Shown piece by piece: positions 1-11,042 of a stretch of DNA of 64,000 bases (positions within the stretch are counted from its first letter, which is position 1; every line of letters starts with the position of its first letter). The stretch covers positions 35,044,599 to 35,108,598 of the forward strand of contig OY744608.1 in the NCBI GenBank assembly GCA_963556255.1. Direction: 5' to 3'. The position numbers and the translations under genes are program-made. The notes beneath the pieces were generated by a model. It did no database searches. It was not told the origin of the DNA and saw only the letters and a list, made by a program, of their open reading frames with translations. This DNA comes from Allolobophora icterica (Eukaryota > Annelida > Clitellata > Crassiclitellata > Lumbricidae).

Positions 1-109
1 GAAGAAGAAGAAGAAGAAGAAGAAGAAGAAGAAGAAGAAGAAGAAGAAGAAGAAGAAGAAGAAGAAGAAGAAGAAGAAGAAGAAGAAGAAGAAGAAGAAG
101 AAGAAGAAG
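1..109. repeat. (GAA)n microsatellite
   Basis: An almost perfect GAA trinucleotide run fills the left edge of the window and probably continues outside it. Confidence 0.97.
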
Positions 110-189
110 GTCATCGATTATTTATAAGAGATCACTAGAATGAGCAAACGCTTTTGTGCAGACATTTTGTTTTAGATGATTTTAGGTTT

Positions 190-655
190 GGATACATCGT
201 AATCGTAATCGTAATCTCCGAACTTCTAAAGCTATATTCTGTAAGTCAAGCGCAGGGCACCAACTTATTCACGAGCGCTGAGTCAAGTCAGAGGTTTGTT
301 TCCAAAGAGTAGTCCAAAGGAGGTCTGAGTCCGGTTTCCAGGGGGTCCAGTTCACATGGCGTAGCTGTTAAGGTGGGTGTCGTTTAGGGAGAGAAGAATT
401 GGAAAGCGGAGGATCAGATGAGTCAGAGTAAGAGTTCTTGAGACTTAGTTTTGAGTGGAAAGCCCGGGGGTGATAGATAGAGGAACGAGGAGGATGGAGG
501 ACTGGTTGCAATGATGATAGAGGAGCCGAGAACCTGCGGAACTCAGATGGGAGATCATTCCAGAGGTGTGGTGCTGTGTTGGATATTGCTCGGTTGGAGG
601 CTTGGAGCACTTGTGATGAAATCGTATATGTTGGACAAAGATTAGTTTCACATGG
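190..655 (-). mobile_element. LINE 3' end fragment, GATTAC-tailed family
   Basis: Read on the minus strand, this encodes a broken C-terminal tail typical of L2/CR1-like reverse transcriptases, with a TAPHLWNDLP motif and then FHSKL. The 3' end is a short run of GATTAC-type units, seen on plus as TAATCGTAATCG near 200-220. Related 3' ends lie at 11190-11640 (plus) and 14640-14960 (minus), and all share the GCTGTTAAGGTGGGTGT block. It is 5'-truncated and not functional. Confidence 0.7.
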
Positions 656-659
656 AAGC

Positions 660-1173
660 CCGTTTCCTACGTTTACCTAAACCTAAGCAGTTGCAAAAGA
701 CGAATGTCATCATATTTAATTCTGAGATCACTTTTTCTCATAACATAGAGTCAATGCAAATTACAGACTTCGAGTAGGCCTATGTTAGGAATTTTCAATT
801 CTGTCTGTTCTCTTGTCTTCGAGTATTCGAACAATAGATTAACACAGCCTGTTATTAAAGGAAGGGAAGGAAGCTCTATCTTGGGCTCCCTGGCACAGGC
901 TGGCATGGCCATTTGTCTGGGATCTCACATGTGCACAGAGAAGGGTCTCTGATTTAATAAAGTTTCTATCTATTATTTACTCAAGTTTATTTAGTTATTT
1001 TCCAAATTTTCAAGCCTAACAATAATATAGTTAACTTTGTAGGATTTGGCGTCATTATCTGTTTGTATCACTCACAGTCGCACACGTGGAATTATTAGTC
1101 CTATGATGAGCTGCTTCGAGATTGGCGCATCGCATTTGGTGTAGCCGGGCATCTCTGAATAATTTATATATAT
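660..1173. other. No feature recognised
   Basis: AT-rich sequence with no coherent reading frame, splice pattern or repeat structure that I can recognise. Confidence 0.6.
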
Positions 1174-1498
1174 CAGGGGTGGACAAACTTTTTGTAGACT
1201 GGGCCACATTAAACACCCAAAATTCTGAGGGCCGGTAACAAATTTTAAACTTTTAATAACAGTTACTGCTAACAGTTTACTTATTTAAATCTACTTATTT
1301 AAAATTAAATATACTTTAGCAGGGTCAATAAGTTATTATGAAAGACGAGACCGGAATAATAAGTAAGAAAGCAGCTCCTCGTGAGTAAAACGAGGAAAAT
1401 TTCTCGCGGTCTGTATTTTGTGATTTCTTTAGAATTTTCTGAATAATTTTGTGGGCCGGATAAAAACTGCACCGCGGGCCGTTGTTTGCCCACCTCTG
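1174..1498. mobile_element. hAT (Charlie-like) non-autonomous element
   Basis: The left end reads CAGGGGTGGACAAACT and the reverse complement of the right end reads CAGAGGTGGGCAAAC. These match the general CAGNGGTGGGCAAACT terminus known from hAT-Charlie elements, followed inside by GGGCCGG-type sequence on both sides. At 325 bp it is far too short for a transposase. I could not identify a clean target-site duplication, so it is probably old. Confidence 0.75.
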
Positions 1499-1968
1499 GC
1501 CTGTATGAAAGATCCTGGCCTTAAGGTGTGCGCTGAACCGTTTCAACTGTTGAAGAGAAGCCTTCGACAAAGTATGGGCTGAAAGGAAGGGCAAGATATA
1601 TGAATTGTTAAAAGAAGGCCATTCGATCTGGTTGAGCCTGGTATAATAGGAGCTCGTTTGCAAAGACAGTAGCATCTAACCTGAACACGTGACTCCTAGC
1701 ACTTGCGCGGAGTAGAGAAGAGGCAGAACCCAGACACAAAGGAGATCATTCAGCGTGTGAGGGGTCTAGCAGTGAGTATGGCCTAGTAGTCAGTATACTG
1801 GACTAGTTCTCGGAATCAGTCGCTAAGGAATTACCAACTGACAAAGGTTGCTTAATTTCAGAGAGCAGGAGCCTGAAGGCTGAGATTATAAAGGTGTGAT
1901 GAGGAACGTGTAGATCTGGGCGGCTGGAAAGTGAACTCACGTTTTGGTCTAAGCCGGATCGTCTGTGG

Positions 1969-2450
1969 CCTGTTATTTAATGCCTTTAACACTTTAACAA
2001 CGACAGTGTACGACGACAGTGCACTAAAAGCGACTGTGAAGCCAATGCAGCTCGTCGTTAGAGTGTTCAGTAAGTGGCTACACATGTCTATGGATACAAT
2101 AAACGACAATATATGTATCGTAGCCTATTTCATAGCTGATAGCGAGTAAGCTGTCAGTTATGGAGTCACCAGATAGATTTAGGTTTAGATTTTCACAATG
2201 TGTATGTAGCCTGTTATTTAATGCCTTTAACACTTTAACAACGACAGTGTACGACGACAGTGCACTAAAAGCGACTGTGAAGCCAATGCAGCTCGTCGTT
2301 AGAGTGTTCAGTAAGTGGCTACACATGTCTATGGATACAATAAACGACAATATATGTATCGTAGCCTATTTCATAGCTGATAGCGAGTAAGCTGTCAGTT
2401 ATGGAGTCACCAGATAGATTTAGGTTTAGATTTTCACAATGTGTATGTAG
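1969..2450. repeat. Perfect 241-bp tandem duplication
   Basis: Copy 1 is 1969-2209 and copy 2 is 2210-2450. The two look identical over the whole period, from CCTGTTATTTAATGCC to GTGTATGTAG. Reading frames across the repeat are not supported as genes. Near-identity implies either a very recent duplication or an assembly duplication. Confidence 0.93.
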
Positions 2451-2498
2451 ACCCACAGCCTCTGGATGAGCAGTTTAACCACTGGGTAGACCGTCAAC

Positions 2499-2648
2499 CA
2501 GTATGAGAATTGTAGAAAAAAGACTGGGGTGGGGGGTTAGACCTAGATTCATGTGGAGTTTTGGTGTGTAATGAAGACTTTACTATGGGGTCCTAAGAAA
2601 GACTAGGGGGTTGAACCCCCCACCCACCCCCCGACAATTCTCACCCTG
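2499..2648. mobile_element. hAT-type MITE, 8-bp TSD CCGTCAAC
   Basis: A 150-bp element begins CAGTATGAGAATTGT and ends ACAATTCTCACCCTG. It is flanked by the perfect duplication CCGTCAAC (2491-2498 and 2649-2656). An 8-bp duplication is the hAT signature. A second family member is at 3238-3622. Confidence 0.88.
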
Positions 2649-2893
2649 CCGTCAACCCCAAAGCCTGGTCATGGGTGGGGTTCAATATACAGAACTGCTC
2701 TTCATAATCTTGTTCGTAGTTTTATGGTTGATATAGTTATGCACTTGAAATTCTAGTGCGTCTAATCGAAGGCAGGCTAGGTCTGATCGGTCTAAACAGC
2801 CTTAGCGACTTAGTAGAAGAAAACGGCTATTTCAACGTAGGTAGAGCTATTTATCGATAAGGATGAGGAAAATTTAGCCTTTGCAGAAGAAGA

Positions 2894-3055
2894 CTCCAGT
2901 CCAGGTACTATGACTGAATGATTGAATGAGTAACTGAGCGAGAGTTAATGAGTGAGCAAATGAGTCGTCAGTCAACAGTCAGTCAACCAGTCAGTCAGCA
3001 AGTCAGTCAGCCAGTCAGTGGGTCATTCATTCATTCATTCAATCAATCAGTCAGA
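2894..3055. repeat. Degenerate tetranucleotide tract (GTCA/TGAA)
   Basis: Low-complexity DNA built from interleaved GTCA, TGAA and ATTC units. It is not coding. Confidence 0.85.
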
Positions 3056-3111
3056 ATAAATGTAACGATTGTTCACTAGACGAATTGCGAAATATAAACA
3101 GTTAATGACCG

Positions 3112-3699
3112 GCCAGCGGTATAGCTGGGATATTTTGCGCCCGGGACGAACTATGAAATTGGCGCCCCTCCCTGTTTTATTTATTTCACTTTTTCCAAAT
3201 ACATCGTCATATATAAACTCGAATGAATGAATGAATGCAGGGTGAGAATTGTCGGTGGTTAGGAGTTCAACCCCCTAGTCTTCCTTATGACCCCCAGTTA
3301 AGACTTCATTGTACACCCCAGGGTGTCGTTTCCAACCCCCTCAGTTGTGCTAGTGTGATTATATTGTGCATATATTTTAGCATTATCTTTCACAATTCAC
3401 TTTGTGGTTACTAATAAAGTAATGCTCTGGTTTACTGTACGATTTGTGACCATGTGAACTGTATACTAATAAATTTGGTGATGTCATCACTTTAAGGAGT
3501 TTAAGCTTTCTATTGCATTTTTGAATTTTCTCAGTTTCCAAAATACGGATAAAATATTCAGCTCCACATGGATCAAACTCATCAAAGTCTAACCCCCGTC
3601 TTTTTCAACAATTCTCCCACTGAATGAATGAATGTAATGAGTATATGGTGCCCCTTAGTGCTCAATTCATGAGGCGCCAAAATCATACCTGACCACTGG
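3112..3699. mobile_element. TIR element hosting a nested MITE
   Basis: Outer termini are approximate inverted repeats: CCAGCGGTATAGCTGGGAT on the left and the reverse complement CCAGTGGTCAGGTATGAT on the right, both followed inside by GCGCC-type sequence. A hAT MITE (3238-3622) sits inside it in a GAAT microsatellite. The outer element is degenerate, and its TSD is unclear. Confidence 0.5.
3238..3622. mobile_element. hAT-type MITE in a GAAT array
   Basis: A 385-bp element with termini CAGGGTGAGAATTGT and ACAATTCTCCCACTG, flanked by AATGAATG on both sides. The target was itself a GAAT repeat, so the duplication alone is weak evidence. The termini match the cleanly duplicated copy at 2499-2648. 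Confidence 0.8.
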
Positions 3700-3875
3700 T
3701 TTGTAAGTAATGAGGATATAACTGGATATTTTTGGACGCCAAAATTAAATCTTGTAAATTTATTTGGGATAAATTAGTTAAAATTGCTTCAAAATAAAGA
3801 GTAAAATTAAAATTATTACTTTAACCCTCATTTTGGCCTCTTTCCTTGGTGCCCGGGGACCCATATATCTCTGCA

Positions 3876-4070
3876 CATAGGCGTAATTTGTGGGGGTATA
3901 AGGGGTACTCGTACCCCACTTTTTGGACTGAGGGTACCGTACCCCAACTTTTTGAGCAATGCCAATCAATATTTTATTGTTTTGCCTTTCCAGAGATGGC
4001 AGTCTCCGCCTTGCTTCGTGTACGTAAGAAATTGGTACCCATTAGTTTTTAGACCAAAGTTACGCCCCTG
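3876..4070. mobile_element. MITE of the GGCGTAA/GTACCCC family
   Basis: A 195-bp element beginning CATAGGCGTAATTTG and ending TTACGCCCCTG, flanked by TCTCTGCA and CCTCTGCA (7 of 8 bases match). The interior carries paired GGGGTAC/GTACCCC blocks. Relatives lie in opposite orientation at about 8600-8760, 15120-15274 and 38596-38683. Confidence 0.8.
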
Positions 4071-4143
4071 CCTCTGCACTCCCTAGCTTCCCCGCTGCGA
4101 CCGGCCTAGCGATTAAGTAGATAAAGAAAATAGTTGGTCTTAC

Positions 4144-4471
4144 CCGGAGATGTTGTCACGTTCATGAGTTTCACTGCCCTATTCATGATTCCTGCGGTGA
4201 GCGTAGTGTTCGGGGTGTAGGCCAGTCTCCACGGCAATCCTCCGGGAGACGGCAGGCGTGAATAATCGATGCCAGTGACCGGGAAGCTGGTGAAGATGGT
4301 CGAATTGGAGATATACTCTGATTTAATCCTGAAGCGGAATATGAGAAGCACGAAGGCGAAGAGCGCTGGAAGGATGATCTGGACGATGGTCAAAATTATC
4401 CTCCTCTTCTGCAACAGCCAGTTCTTCCAGACTAGCAACCAGAACTGGTCCCAGCTTCGGCAGCAGCCCAT
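4144..4471 (-). CDS. ABCA-subfamily transporter, first coding exon (partial gene)
   Basis: The exon runs from an ATG at 4471 to a GT donor at 4143-4142 (CCGG then GTAAGA). The peptide starts MGCCRSWDQFWLLVWKNW and continues LLQKRR, then a strongly hydrophobic segment at about residues 26-45 (ILTIVQIILPALFAFVLLI). This is the usual start of ABCA-type full transporters: a short cytoplasmic lead with a WKN motif, a first transmembrane helix, then a large extracellular loop, which begins here with LAYTPNT. The family moves lipids across membranes using ATP. Later exons should lie left of position 1 on this strand. An in-frame ATG exists 23 codons upstream (4540), but the family's short lead favours 4471. 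Which ABCA member this is cannot be decided; it looks most like the ABCA3 type. Confidence 0.8.
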
Positions 4472-5190
4472 CGCGCTCCTCGATCTCCGGCAATGGAACT
4501 CAAAATTTAAGAAAGCACAGTGCTTCCCAATGAACAACAATCTTGTCAGTAAACGATGCCAGTCGAATTCACTCTCAACTAAATGATGTCAATCAAAAAC
4601 AGATCAATCGTTAACTTACTGATCTTTGTGTCTTTCTAAAGAATCTGTAGAAACAGGTTTATATCGCGAACAGACAATAAATTCAAAGCGGTAAGACTGC
4701 ACTGTTTGCGACTAAAATCATACTGAATCCTCTTATTATATAACGATTTCCAATGAAGGCAGTAATATTCCGCTTTTAACCGGCCAATCACAACGCAGCC
4801 GCGCTCATCCGAAGCCTTAGGCCCGCCGGCTTTAGGTTAGATCTCAGGCTAAGGCAATGAGACTAGGGCAAGCTGACCACGAAGCACACGATCGATTGTA
4901 AATGTTGTCCCATGACAATTACCGAATGCGCCACTCAACGAGTAATACCTGCGAATAGACTATGACACCTGTTTGTCAATGGATTCCCGGATGATGCGGG
5001 TCAAAAACAGGAACTCTGATTGCAACTAGACATATATATAGCACAGGATTGACGTTGTGTTTGCTGGTGCTTTTGCCTTCCATTAGGAACTCCATTAGTT
5101 ATACCTGTCTCGTGACGTAGGCGACTCAGGTGCGATTCGATGCGCTTACTCGTGTTTAACACTTGACGTTCAATTGTTTTTGAGCTTATA
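4472..5190 (-). promoter_or_regulatory. Likely 5' UTR and upstream region of the ABCA gene
   Basis: This non-repetitive stretch lies directly upstream of the ABCA start on the minus strand. Any 5' UTR exon and promoter should be here, but I see no clear TATA box or initiator and cannot place the transcription start. Confidence 0.3.
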
Positions 5191-5195
5191 TAAAA

Positions 5196-5262
5196 AGGCA
5201 GCCAGACAGAGACATACATACACGCATACATGCAGACACACAGACAGACAGACAGACAGGCA
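5196..5262. repeat. ACAG/ACAT-rich tetranucleotide tract
   Basis: Short low-complexity run dominated by CAGACAGA and CATACATA units. Confidence 0.85.
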
Positions 5263-5651
5263 GCAGAAGGCCTATGCAGCATAGGCCATCCTGAGATTGC
5301 CTATCTGGACGATCTGGTTTAGACAAGAGCCTTCGACAGACCTGGTTCATTGTCACACGCCTCTTTTCACATGGATATTGAGGTCGTTGTAAGGACGTCG
5401 TCTCCTGTAAACATTGATTTCAAGTAATCTTGTGATCGTTCTGAGTCATCTTAGCATCACAGCGTGTAATAAAGAACTAGAGGTCCTCAATGGTCAGTTG
5501 TAGTGTGCTCGGATACGCATGGATCAAAAGTAGGATGACCAACACGCGACCGTACTTTTCTTAAGGTCTCTTATCACACGATCACCACATCCGCCGTTTC
5601 AAAAGGTGCCCTTAAGATTCACGTAGGCCTACGCGTCTCCATAGCACAAGG

Positions 5652-5652
<1 letters not shown>

Positions 5653-5682
<30 letters not shown>

Positions 5683-5920
5683 TGTATGTATGTATGTATG
5701 TATGTATGTATGTATGTATGTATGTATGTATGTATGTATGTATGTATGTATGTATGTATGTATGTATGTATGTATGTATGTATGTATGTATGAGTGTATG
5801 TATGTATGTATGTATGTATGTATGTATGTATGTATGTATGTATGTATGTATGAATGTATGTATGTATGTATGTATGTATGTATGTATGTATGTATGTATG
5901 TATGTATGTATGTATGTATG

Positions 5921-5954
<34 letters not shown>

Positions 5955-5996
5955 TGTATGTATCTATGTATCTATGTATGTAGGTATGTATGCATG
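5653..5996. repeat. (TATG)n microsatellite, about 340 bp
   Basis: A long, nearly uninterrupted TATG array with a few point variants such as TGAG, TGAA and TATC. It is open in several frames on both strands only because the 4-bp unit contains no stop in those registers, so it is not a gene. It abuts the GGACATTATCCCCC foldback module. Confidence 0.97.
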
Positions 5997-6005
5997 CCGA
6001 GTGTA

Positions 6006-6777
6006 GGACATTATCCCCCCCGGACATTATCCCCCCGGACATTATCCCCCCGGACAAAAGCCCCCCCGGACAGAATCCCCCCGGGGTAGGACATTATCCC
6101 CCCGGCTAGGAAATAATAACCTATATTTCACACATATATATCAAACATACATATATAGTATTTATATACATACACGCATAAAATACATACATACATACAA
6201 ACATATATACATACATGCATAATATACATATATACATATATACCTACATATACACATATATACATGCATATATATACATACATACATATATACGCACATA
6301 CATATATACATACATATACAAATATACATACATATATACATACATAAATACATACATACACCTCAACATAAGTCGGAATATATTTCAATTTGTTTAATAA
6401 GAAGTTAAGTTCCTTTCATTCGTTAACCTATAGTGACGCTAACAAGGGTGCGGGAGACGGCTTACAAGTACATGTAGCTGCTTGGCGCTGTGCCTGACTC
6501 GCTTTTTGGGTAGCGGACCTCGCGAATCCTGACATTAACAAGCCTTAAGTTAAGAACTAGGCGGTAACAAGTCTTATTTTTACACCTGAATGACACTAAC
6601 AAGTCTTTAGTCTATACGTTTACAACAATAACAAGCTGACACGAGGGCAACAGGGCTATTAAAGTTTCTCAATTAAATGTAGAAATAGGCTTATCACACA
6701 GAGGGGGGATTTTGTCCGGGGGGATTTTGTCCGGGGGGGCTTTTGTCCGGGGGGGATAATGTCCGGGGGGATAATGT
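6006..6777. mobile_element. Foldback module with tandem-unit termini
   Basis: The left end has about five tandem units of 15-16 bp (GGACATTATCCCCCC, then GGACAAAAGCCCCCCC and GGACAGAATCCCCCC). The right end (6701-6777) carries the same unit types as a reverse complement in matching order. The two ends therefore form an inverted repeat of about 75 bp made of internal direct repeats. Between them lie an ATAC-rich microsatellite and about 330 bp of unique DNA. This architecture resembles foldback-type elements; no transposase is present. Confidence 0.65.
6120..6362. repeat. Degenerate (ATAC)n tract
   Basis: Low-complexity CATA/TATA repeats inside the foldback module. The reading frames are artefacts of the repeat. 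Confidence 0.9.
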
Positions 6778-6949
6778 ATTTATGTATGTGCGTACGTCTA
6801 GTCGTATAAAGTACAATACAATACAACGAAAGATTTATAGCGTGCTTTAACAAGACAAATCTTGCACGAGAGCGCGTTTCTAGTCAGAGTGTAATGTGAA
6901 AAGATGAGTTGTTAATTTTGATATAAATTGATTAACAAACGTGCATTGA

Positions 6950-8140
6950 CGGACTGTAGTTGGAAGACTGTTCCATTCTATGGGTCCTGAGACCGAGAAG
7001 GCAAACTTCCGGTTGGTGCGATGTATTGTCTAATCCCCTCGCGTAGCCGATCGGAGTCCTCTGGAATTTGTTGCAGAACATGGCGTGACCAATCATGTCA
7101 TGTACGAGGGAGAGGTTTAGGAGTGGATATGGAACATGATGAAGGAGGTTTTGAAGACGATACGGGCACGGATAGGAAGCCAGTGTAGTTGTTTCAGGGA
7201 TGGTATGATATGGTCTCTAGGACAAAGACCTTTTTCTAGACGAGCGGCCGTGTGAAGACCAGATGATAGAGGTTGTAGTGTCGATGAGGGAAGACCGGAT
7301 CGGACAGAATTGCAGTAGTCGAGGCATGAGATGAGGGCTTGAACAAGAATACAGAAGCAAATTTCACTTAGGCAGCGTTTCACTTGTCGAATTCGGTGAA
7401 GGTGGAAGTAGCCTGCTCTGGCAACGGAAGAAATGTGATCAGTCATGTTGACACTTCAGTCTAACATTACACCGAGGTCGCGAACCACGTCGGAGGGTGG
7501 AATAGCACAGCGTCGGAGGGTGGAATAGAACAGCTTGTGTCGAGGACGAGGTTAAGAAATTTCATGGTTTACCATCATCCGAACTGTTTTGACGGTCGAA
7601 CCAGACGAGTCCTGTTTTAGTTGCACTTGCTTCAGACGCATCGTTGCACACCAGGATTGAATATCACGGGCGCATGCCGCGATTTTCATTTTAATATTAC
7701 CAATGTTCTTTCCAGATAGCTTTATGTAGAGCAACATATCGTCAGCATGTAAGTGGATCATGAGACCGTGCTGTGATGCGACGTTAACAATGCTGGAGGT
7801 GTATAGAATAAAGAGAAGTTGCCCGAGCATGGATCCTTGGGGACGCCGGAGGACAGAAAAGGTTTTTGAGGAAAGGAACGAGGCAATCCATTAAATAACT
7901 GAATCAGTGACACCAAACTGCATTTGTAGGATTTTAAGAAGTAGAGTGATGGCGACGGAAACCAGACTGTGTGAGTGGAAGCAGATGACGCGATTCAACG
8001 TATTCCGATAGTTGCATGTGGACAACACGTTCGACTAGTTTCGAGGTGAAGGACAAATTCAAAATGGCACGATAGCGGGCCGAATCTGTCGGGTCGAGTC
8101 CCGGCTTCGTAACACGACATCGAACGATGGCGTGTTTATG
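6950..8140 (-). mobile_element. Decayed L2/CR1-like LINE, reverse transcriptase part
   Basis: Minus-strand frames split by frameshifts encode recognisable reverse-transcriptase blocks: GQLLFILYTS, then HADDMLLY (the variant of the F/YADD catalytic box), then further along DYCNSVRSGLP and LKQLHWLPIRARIVFK, the conserved post-RT tail. Upstream sequence up to about 8140 has the same character. Several breaks make it non-functional. Confidence 0.82.
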
Positions 8141-8347
8141 TTTAGCTGGTTGAGATCTGCAAGCCTAGTACTTCAATAGACAATATAATGTAGTGATCGT
8201 AAATCTACATGACTTAGCATTGTATTGCAACAACTTCTGCAAACCCTGGCAATACAGCAATGCAAAAAACTGAAAGAACTTCACTACGGATTTTATTGTA
8301 ATTGATGAAGGACAGAAGCTTGCACTTTGACTCACATCTCCACATAC

Positions 8348-8440
8348 CGATATGACTATGATGACAACCATAAGGCAGATAGTGAGGGTGATGTCAGATC
8401 TTTCCAAGAACAGTTTAACCGTGGCCCTGATCTGTGGCGC
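8348..8440 (-). CDS. Possible orphan exon with one membrane segment
   Basis: On the minus strand a C-rich acceptor (CCGCCCCGCAG) is followed by 31 open codons and a donor (TCG then GTATGT). The peptide has a charged lead ending LFLERSD and then a hydrophobic run ITLTICLMVVIIVIS. I do not recognise a family and see no partner exon, and repeats flank it on both sides, so this may be chance. Confidence 0.15.
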
Positions 8441-8464
8441 CTGCGGGGCGGTCACGGCAGGCAG

Positions 8465-8760
8465 TCTGTCGGATGACCTGTGTGGCTAAAAGTCTGCCTG
8501 TCCAACTGCCTCTGACTCAGTTCGTCTGGGTCTTGGTTTACCTGTGCAATGAGCATCTAAGTACTTTCATAGTTTTGTGGTACGTACTCCTCACTCTGTC
8601 TACAACTCTACATACACGAAACGAGGCAGATACAGCAATCTCTGGTGAGACGCAATAATAAAATATTGATTGACATTGTTTAAAAAGTGGGGGTACGGTA
8701 CCTGCAGTCCAAAAAGTGGGGGTACGGATACCCCTCGTACCCCCATAAATTGCGCGTATG
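8465..8760. repeat. Dispersed repeat ending in a GTACCCC MITE
   Basis: The segment from CTGTCGGATGACCTGTGTGG through the paired GGGGTACGG/GTACCCC blocks has a diverged second copy at about 14985-15274. The inner part from about 8600 matches the MITE at 3876-4070 in reverse. Confidence 0.65.
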
Positions 8761-8786
8761 CAGGTGGTACGGTACCCCACTTTTTG

Positions 8787-9319
8787 ACTCACTGACTCAC
8801 TGTTCTAGAATCACCAGTTTGATCCCGCAATTGAGGGACACGCAGCAGCAAGCAACAAGTATCCAAGGCACTCAATGAGTCTACAGACTCTACACTCCCT
8901 ACACTGTACAGTATTTGAAAAATATGTCAAAGTGAGTTCTGGAGGTGAGCACAGGCTCTCCAGAGATGAATAGGCCCTATAGGCCCCTACTAAAAATATA
9001 TTTTGTGAGGCGAGTATACGGTCTCTAGAGGCGAGTACACACTGTATACCCGCGTATACCTCGTCTACAGCCCTGGTAAAAGCTATGTTGCCCTTTTTGA
9101 ATACTGCAGTGGGTTGACTACCGCATGAGCCATACATTTCAAACAGCCTCAGTATAAAGGGGCTGTTAGACATGAAGGCATTGCAAGGGTTAGCATGGGC
9201 CAAGAAGTGAGCAATATCACTTTTTTACTCACTGACTCACTGAGTTCTAGAATCACCAGTTTGATTCCTCAATTGAGGAGCACTCAGCAGCAAGCAACAA
9301 GTATCCAAGGCACTCAATA
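8787..9319. repeat. Direct repeat pair, about 92 bp, 437 bp apart
   Basis: 8787-8878 and 9224-9319 share CTCACTGACTCACTG, then TTCTAGAATCACCAGTTTGA, then AGCAAGCAACAAGTATCC, with scattered differences. I see no gene in the DNA between them. Confidence 0.8.
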
Positions 9320-9435
9320 AGTTGACATGGAAATAGGATGGAGACGATATTTGCCGAATCTAACTCCGGTCGATGATGCCCTTGAATCACGCAGCCGCAA
9401 TTCTTAATCGAAGGCAGGATGTAAGCAGGAATCTG

Positions 9436-10079
9436 GCTCAGGTCGCCCATCCTCATGGCTCAGGTCGCCCATCCTCATGTCTCAGGCAGCCCATCCTCAT
9501 GGCTCAGATCGCCCATCCTCATGGCTCAGGTCGCCCATCCTCATGGCTCAGACCGCCCATCCTCATGGCTCAGATCGCCCATCCTCATGGCTCAGGCCGC
9601 CCATGCTCATTGGTTCATGTCGCCCATCCTCATGGCTCAGGCCGCCCATGCTCATTGGTTCATGTCGCCCATCCTCATGGCTCAGGCCGCCCATCCTCAT
9701 TGTTTCATGTCGCCCATCCTCATGGCTCAGGCCGCCCATCCTCATTGGTTCATGTCGCCCATCCTCATGGCTCAGGTCACCCATCCTCATGGCTCAGGCC
9801 GCCCATCCTCATGGCTCAGGTCACCCATCCTGATGTCTCAGGCCGCCCATCCTCATGGCTCAGATCGCCCATCCTCATGGCTCAGGTCACCCATCCTCAT
9901 GTCTCAGGCCGCCCATCCTCATGGCTCAGATCGCCCATCCTCATGGCTCAGGCCGCCCATGCTCATTGGTTCATGTCGCCCATCCTCATGGCTCAGGCCG
10001 CCCATCCTCATTGTTTCATGTCGCCCATCCTCATGGCTCAGGTCGCCCATCCTCATTGTTTCAGGTCGCCCATCCTCTG
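9436..10079. repeat. 22-bp minisatellite, about 29 units
   Basis: Tandem units on the theme GGCTCAGGTCGCCCATCCTC, with variants GATCGCCC, CAGGCAGCCC and a longer type containing TTGGTTCATGTCG. Higher-order repetition is visible: the TTGGTTCATG variant recurs in alternation. Reading frames stay open on both strands because the unit lacks stops in most registers; nothing supports a protein. Confidence 0.95.
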
Positions 10080-10429
10080 ATGGGTGAAGTAATTTACCGT
10101 GTAGACCTCAAATTCTGCTGCCATTCTGCCTCAGCAGCTGCACTTCGGTCGTCCATCGAAAACGATGTCGTTGAGCAGCGAACGCCATCTGGTGACCACC
10201 AACAGTGATGAATGATGGCACACACGCACATGTACACGCACGCATACACGCACGCATACACACATAGGCACGGAACAGACGCAAGGGAAGACGATGGCAT
10301 ATTAAGAGACCTTAAAACAAGAATCAATATTCCCTCAGAGAAAGCACATACAATGATACAGACAGACGAAGTGATGGACGGAGACAAGGAGCGTGAGACA
10401 GACAGGAATAGAAATAAGTTAAATAATCA

Positions 10430-10565
10430 ATCAATCAATCAATCAATCCTTTTATTGAAGCCGTTTGAAGTACAAGGAAAATACAACATAAAAGTTTGAA
10501 CTTTGGCAACAAGAGGAGACCCAAAAGGGATCTTGATCCCGCTTAGCAGGGCCACCTAGTTAACA
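10430..10565 (-). mobile_element. LINE 3' end with (AATC)n tail
   Basis: An AATC microsatellite (10430-10448) adjoins a block with AAAAGGGATCTTGATCCCGC then TAGCAGGGCCACC. The same block, with different short tandem tails, is at 49168-49330 (minus), 60960-61202 (plus) and, more loosely, 36505-36790 (plus). These are the 3' ends of one LINE family. Confidence 0.6.
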
Positions 10566-10946
10566 TTTATCGTAATACAAGTAAATGGCAGCACAATCAA
10601 TACTTTTAACGGTAACATCGATCAAGTTATATGAGGGTGATTCCATGTCAGTTCAACCAAAGAGACCGACACGACCGACCCAGACCCACCCGAAACTATA
10701 ATAACTATAAGAAAACAACGAAAAAGCTCCTTGCTGGTGAGTGCAATGCCATGATAAATCATTGAGGAACAGGATAGTAGATCCTTGCTAAAAAAGTGTA
10801 TAGGCTCAGATAATTTGCAGTTGCGAACACAATACACGTGACTATAGGACGAGCTGTTGCAAGTGTCAAAGTTCAAAAGCAGACTTCCAGAGATCGTTGA
10901 GTGCATGTTAGGACATCAAACATGGATGCTTTCCGTCCCTACTCTT

Positions 10947-11042
10947 ATATTCCTCTCTCTCTCTTGCTCGACGATCTCTTTCCATCTCTCTGGCTCGCTC
11001 TCTGTCTCGCTCTGTCTCTGTCTGTCTCTGTCTCTGGCTGTA
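10947..11042. repeat. CT-rich low-complexity tract
   Basis: Imperfect CTCT/CTGT repeats. The frame running through it is not coding. Confidence 0.85.

Noticed and set aside
5629..6089. Long frames of repeated YVCM / YIHT peptides on both strands
   Set aside because: They are translations of the TATG microsatellite, open only because the unit lacks stops in those registers.
9373..10208. Frames of 117-235 codons with HPHGSGRPSS repeats
   Set aside because: The 22-bp minisatellite is open in several frames on both strands. There is no conserved domain or splice context.
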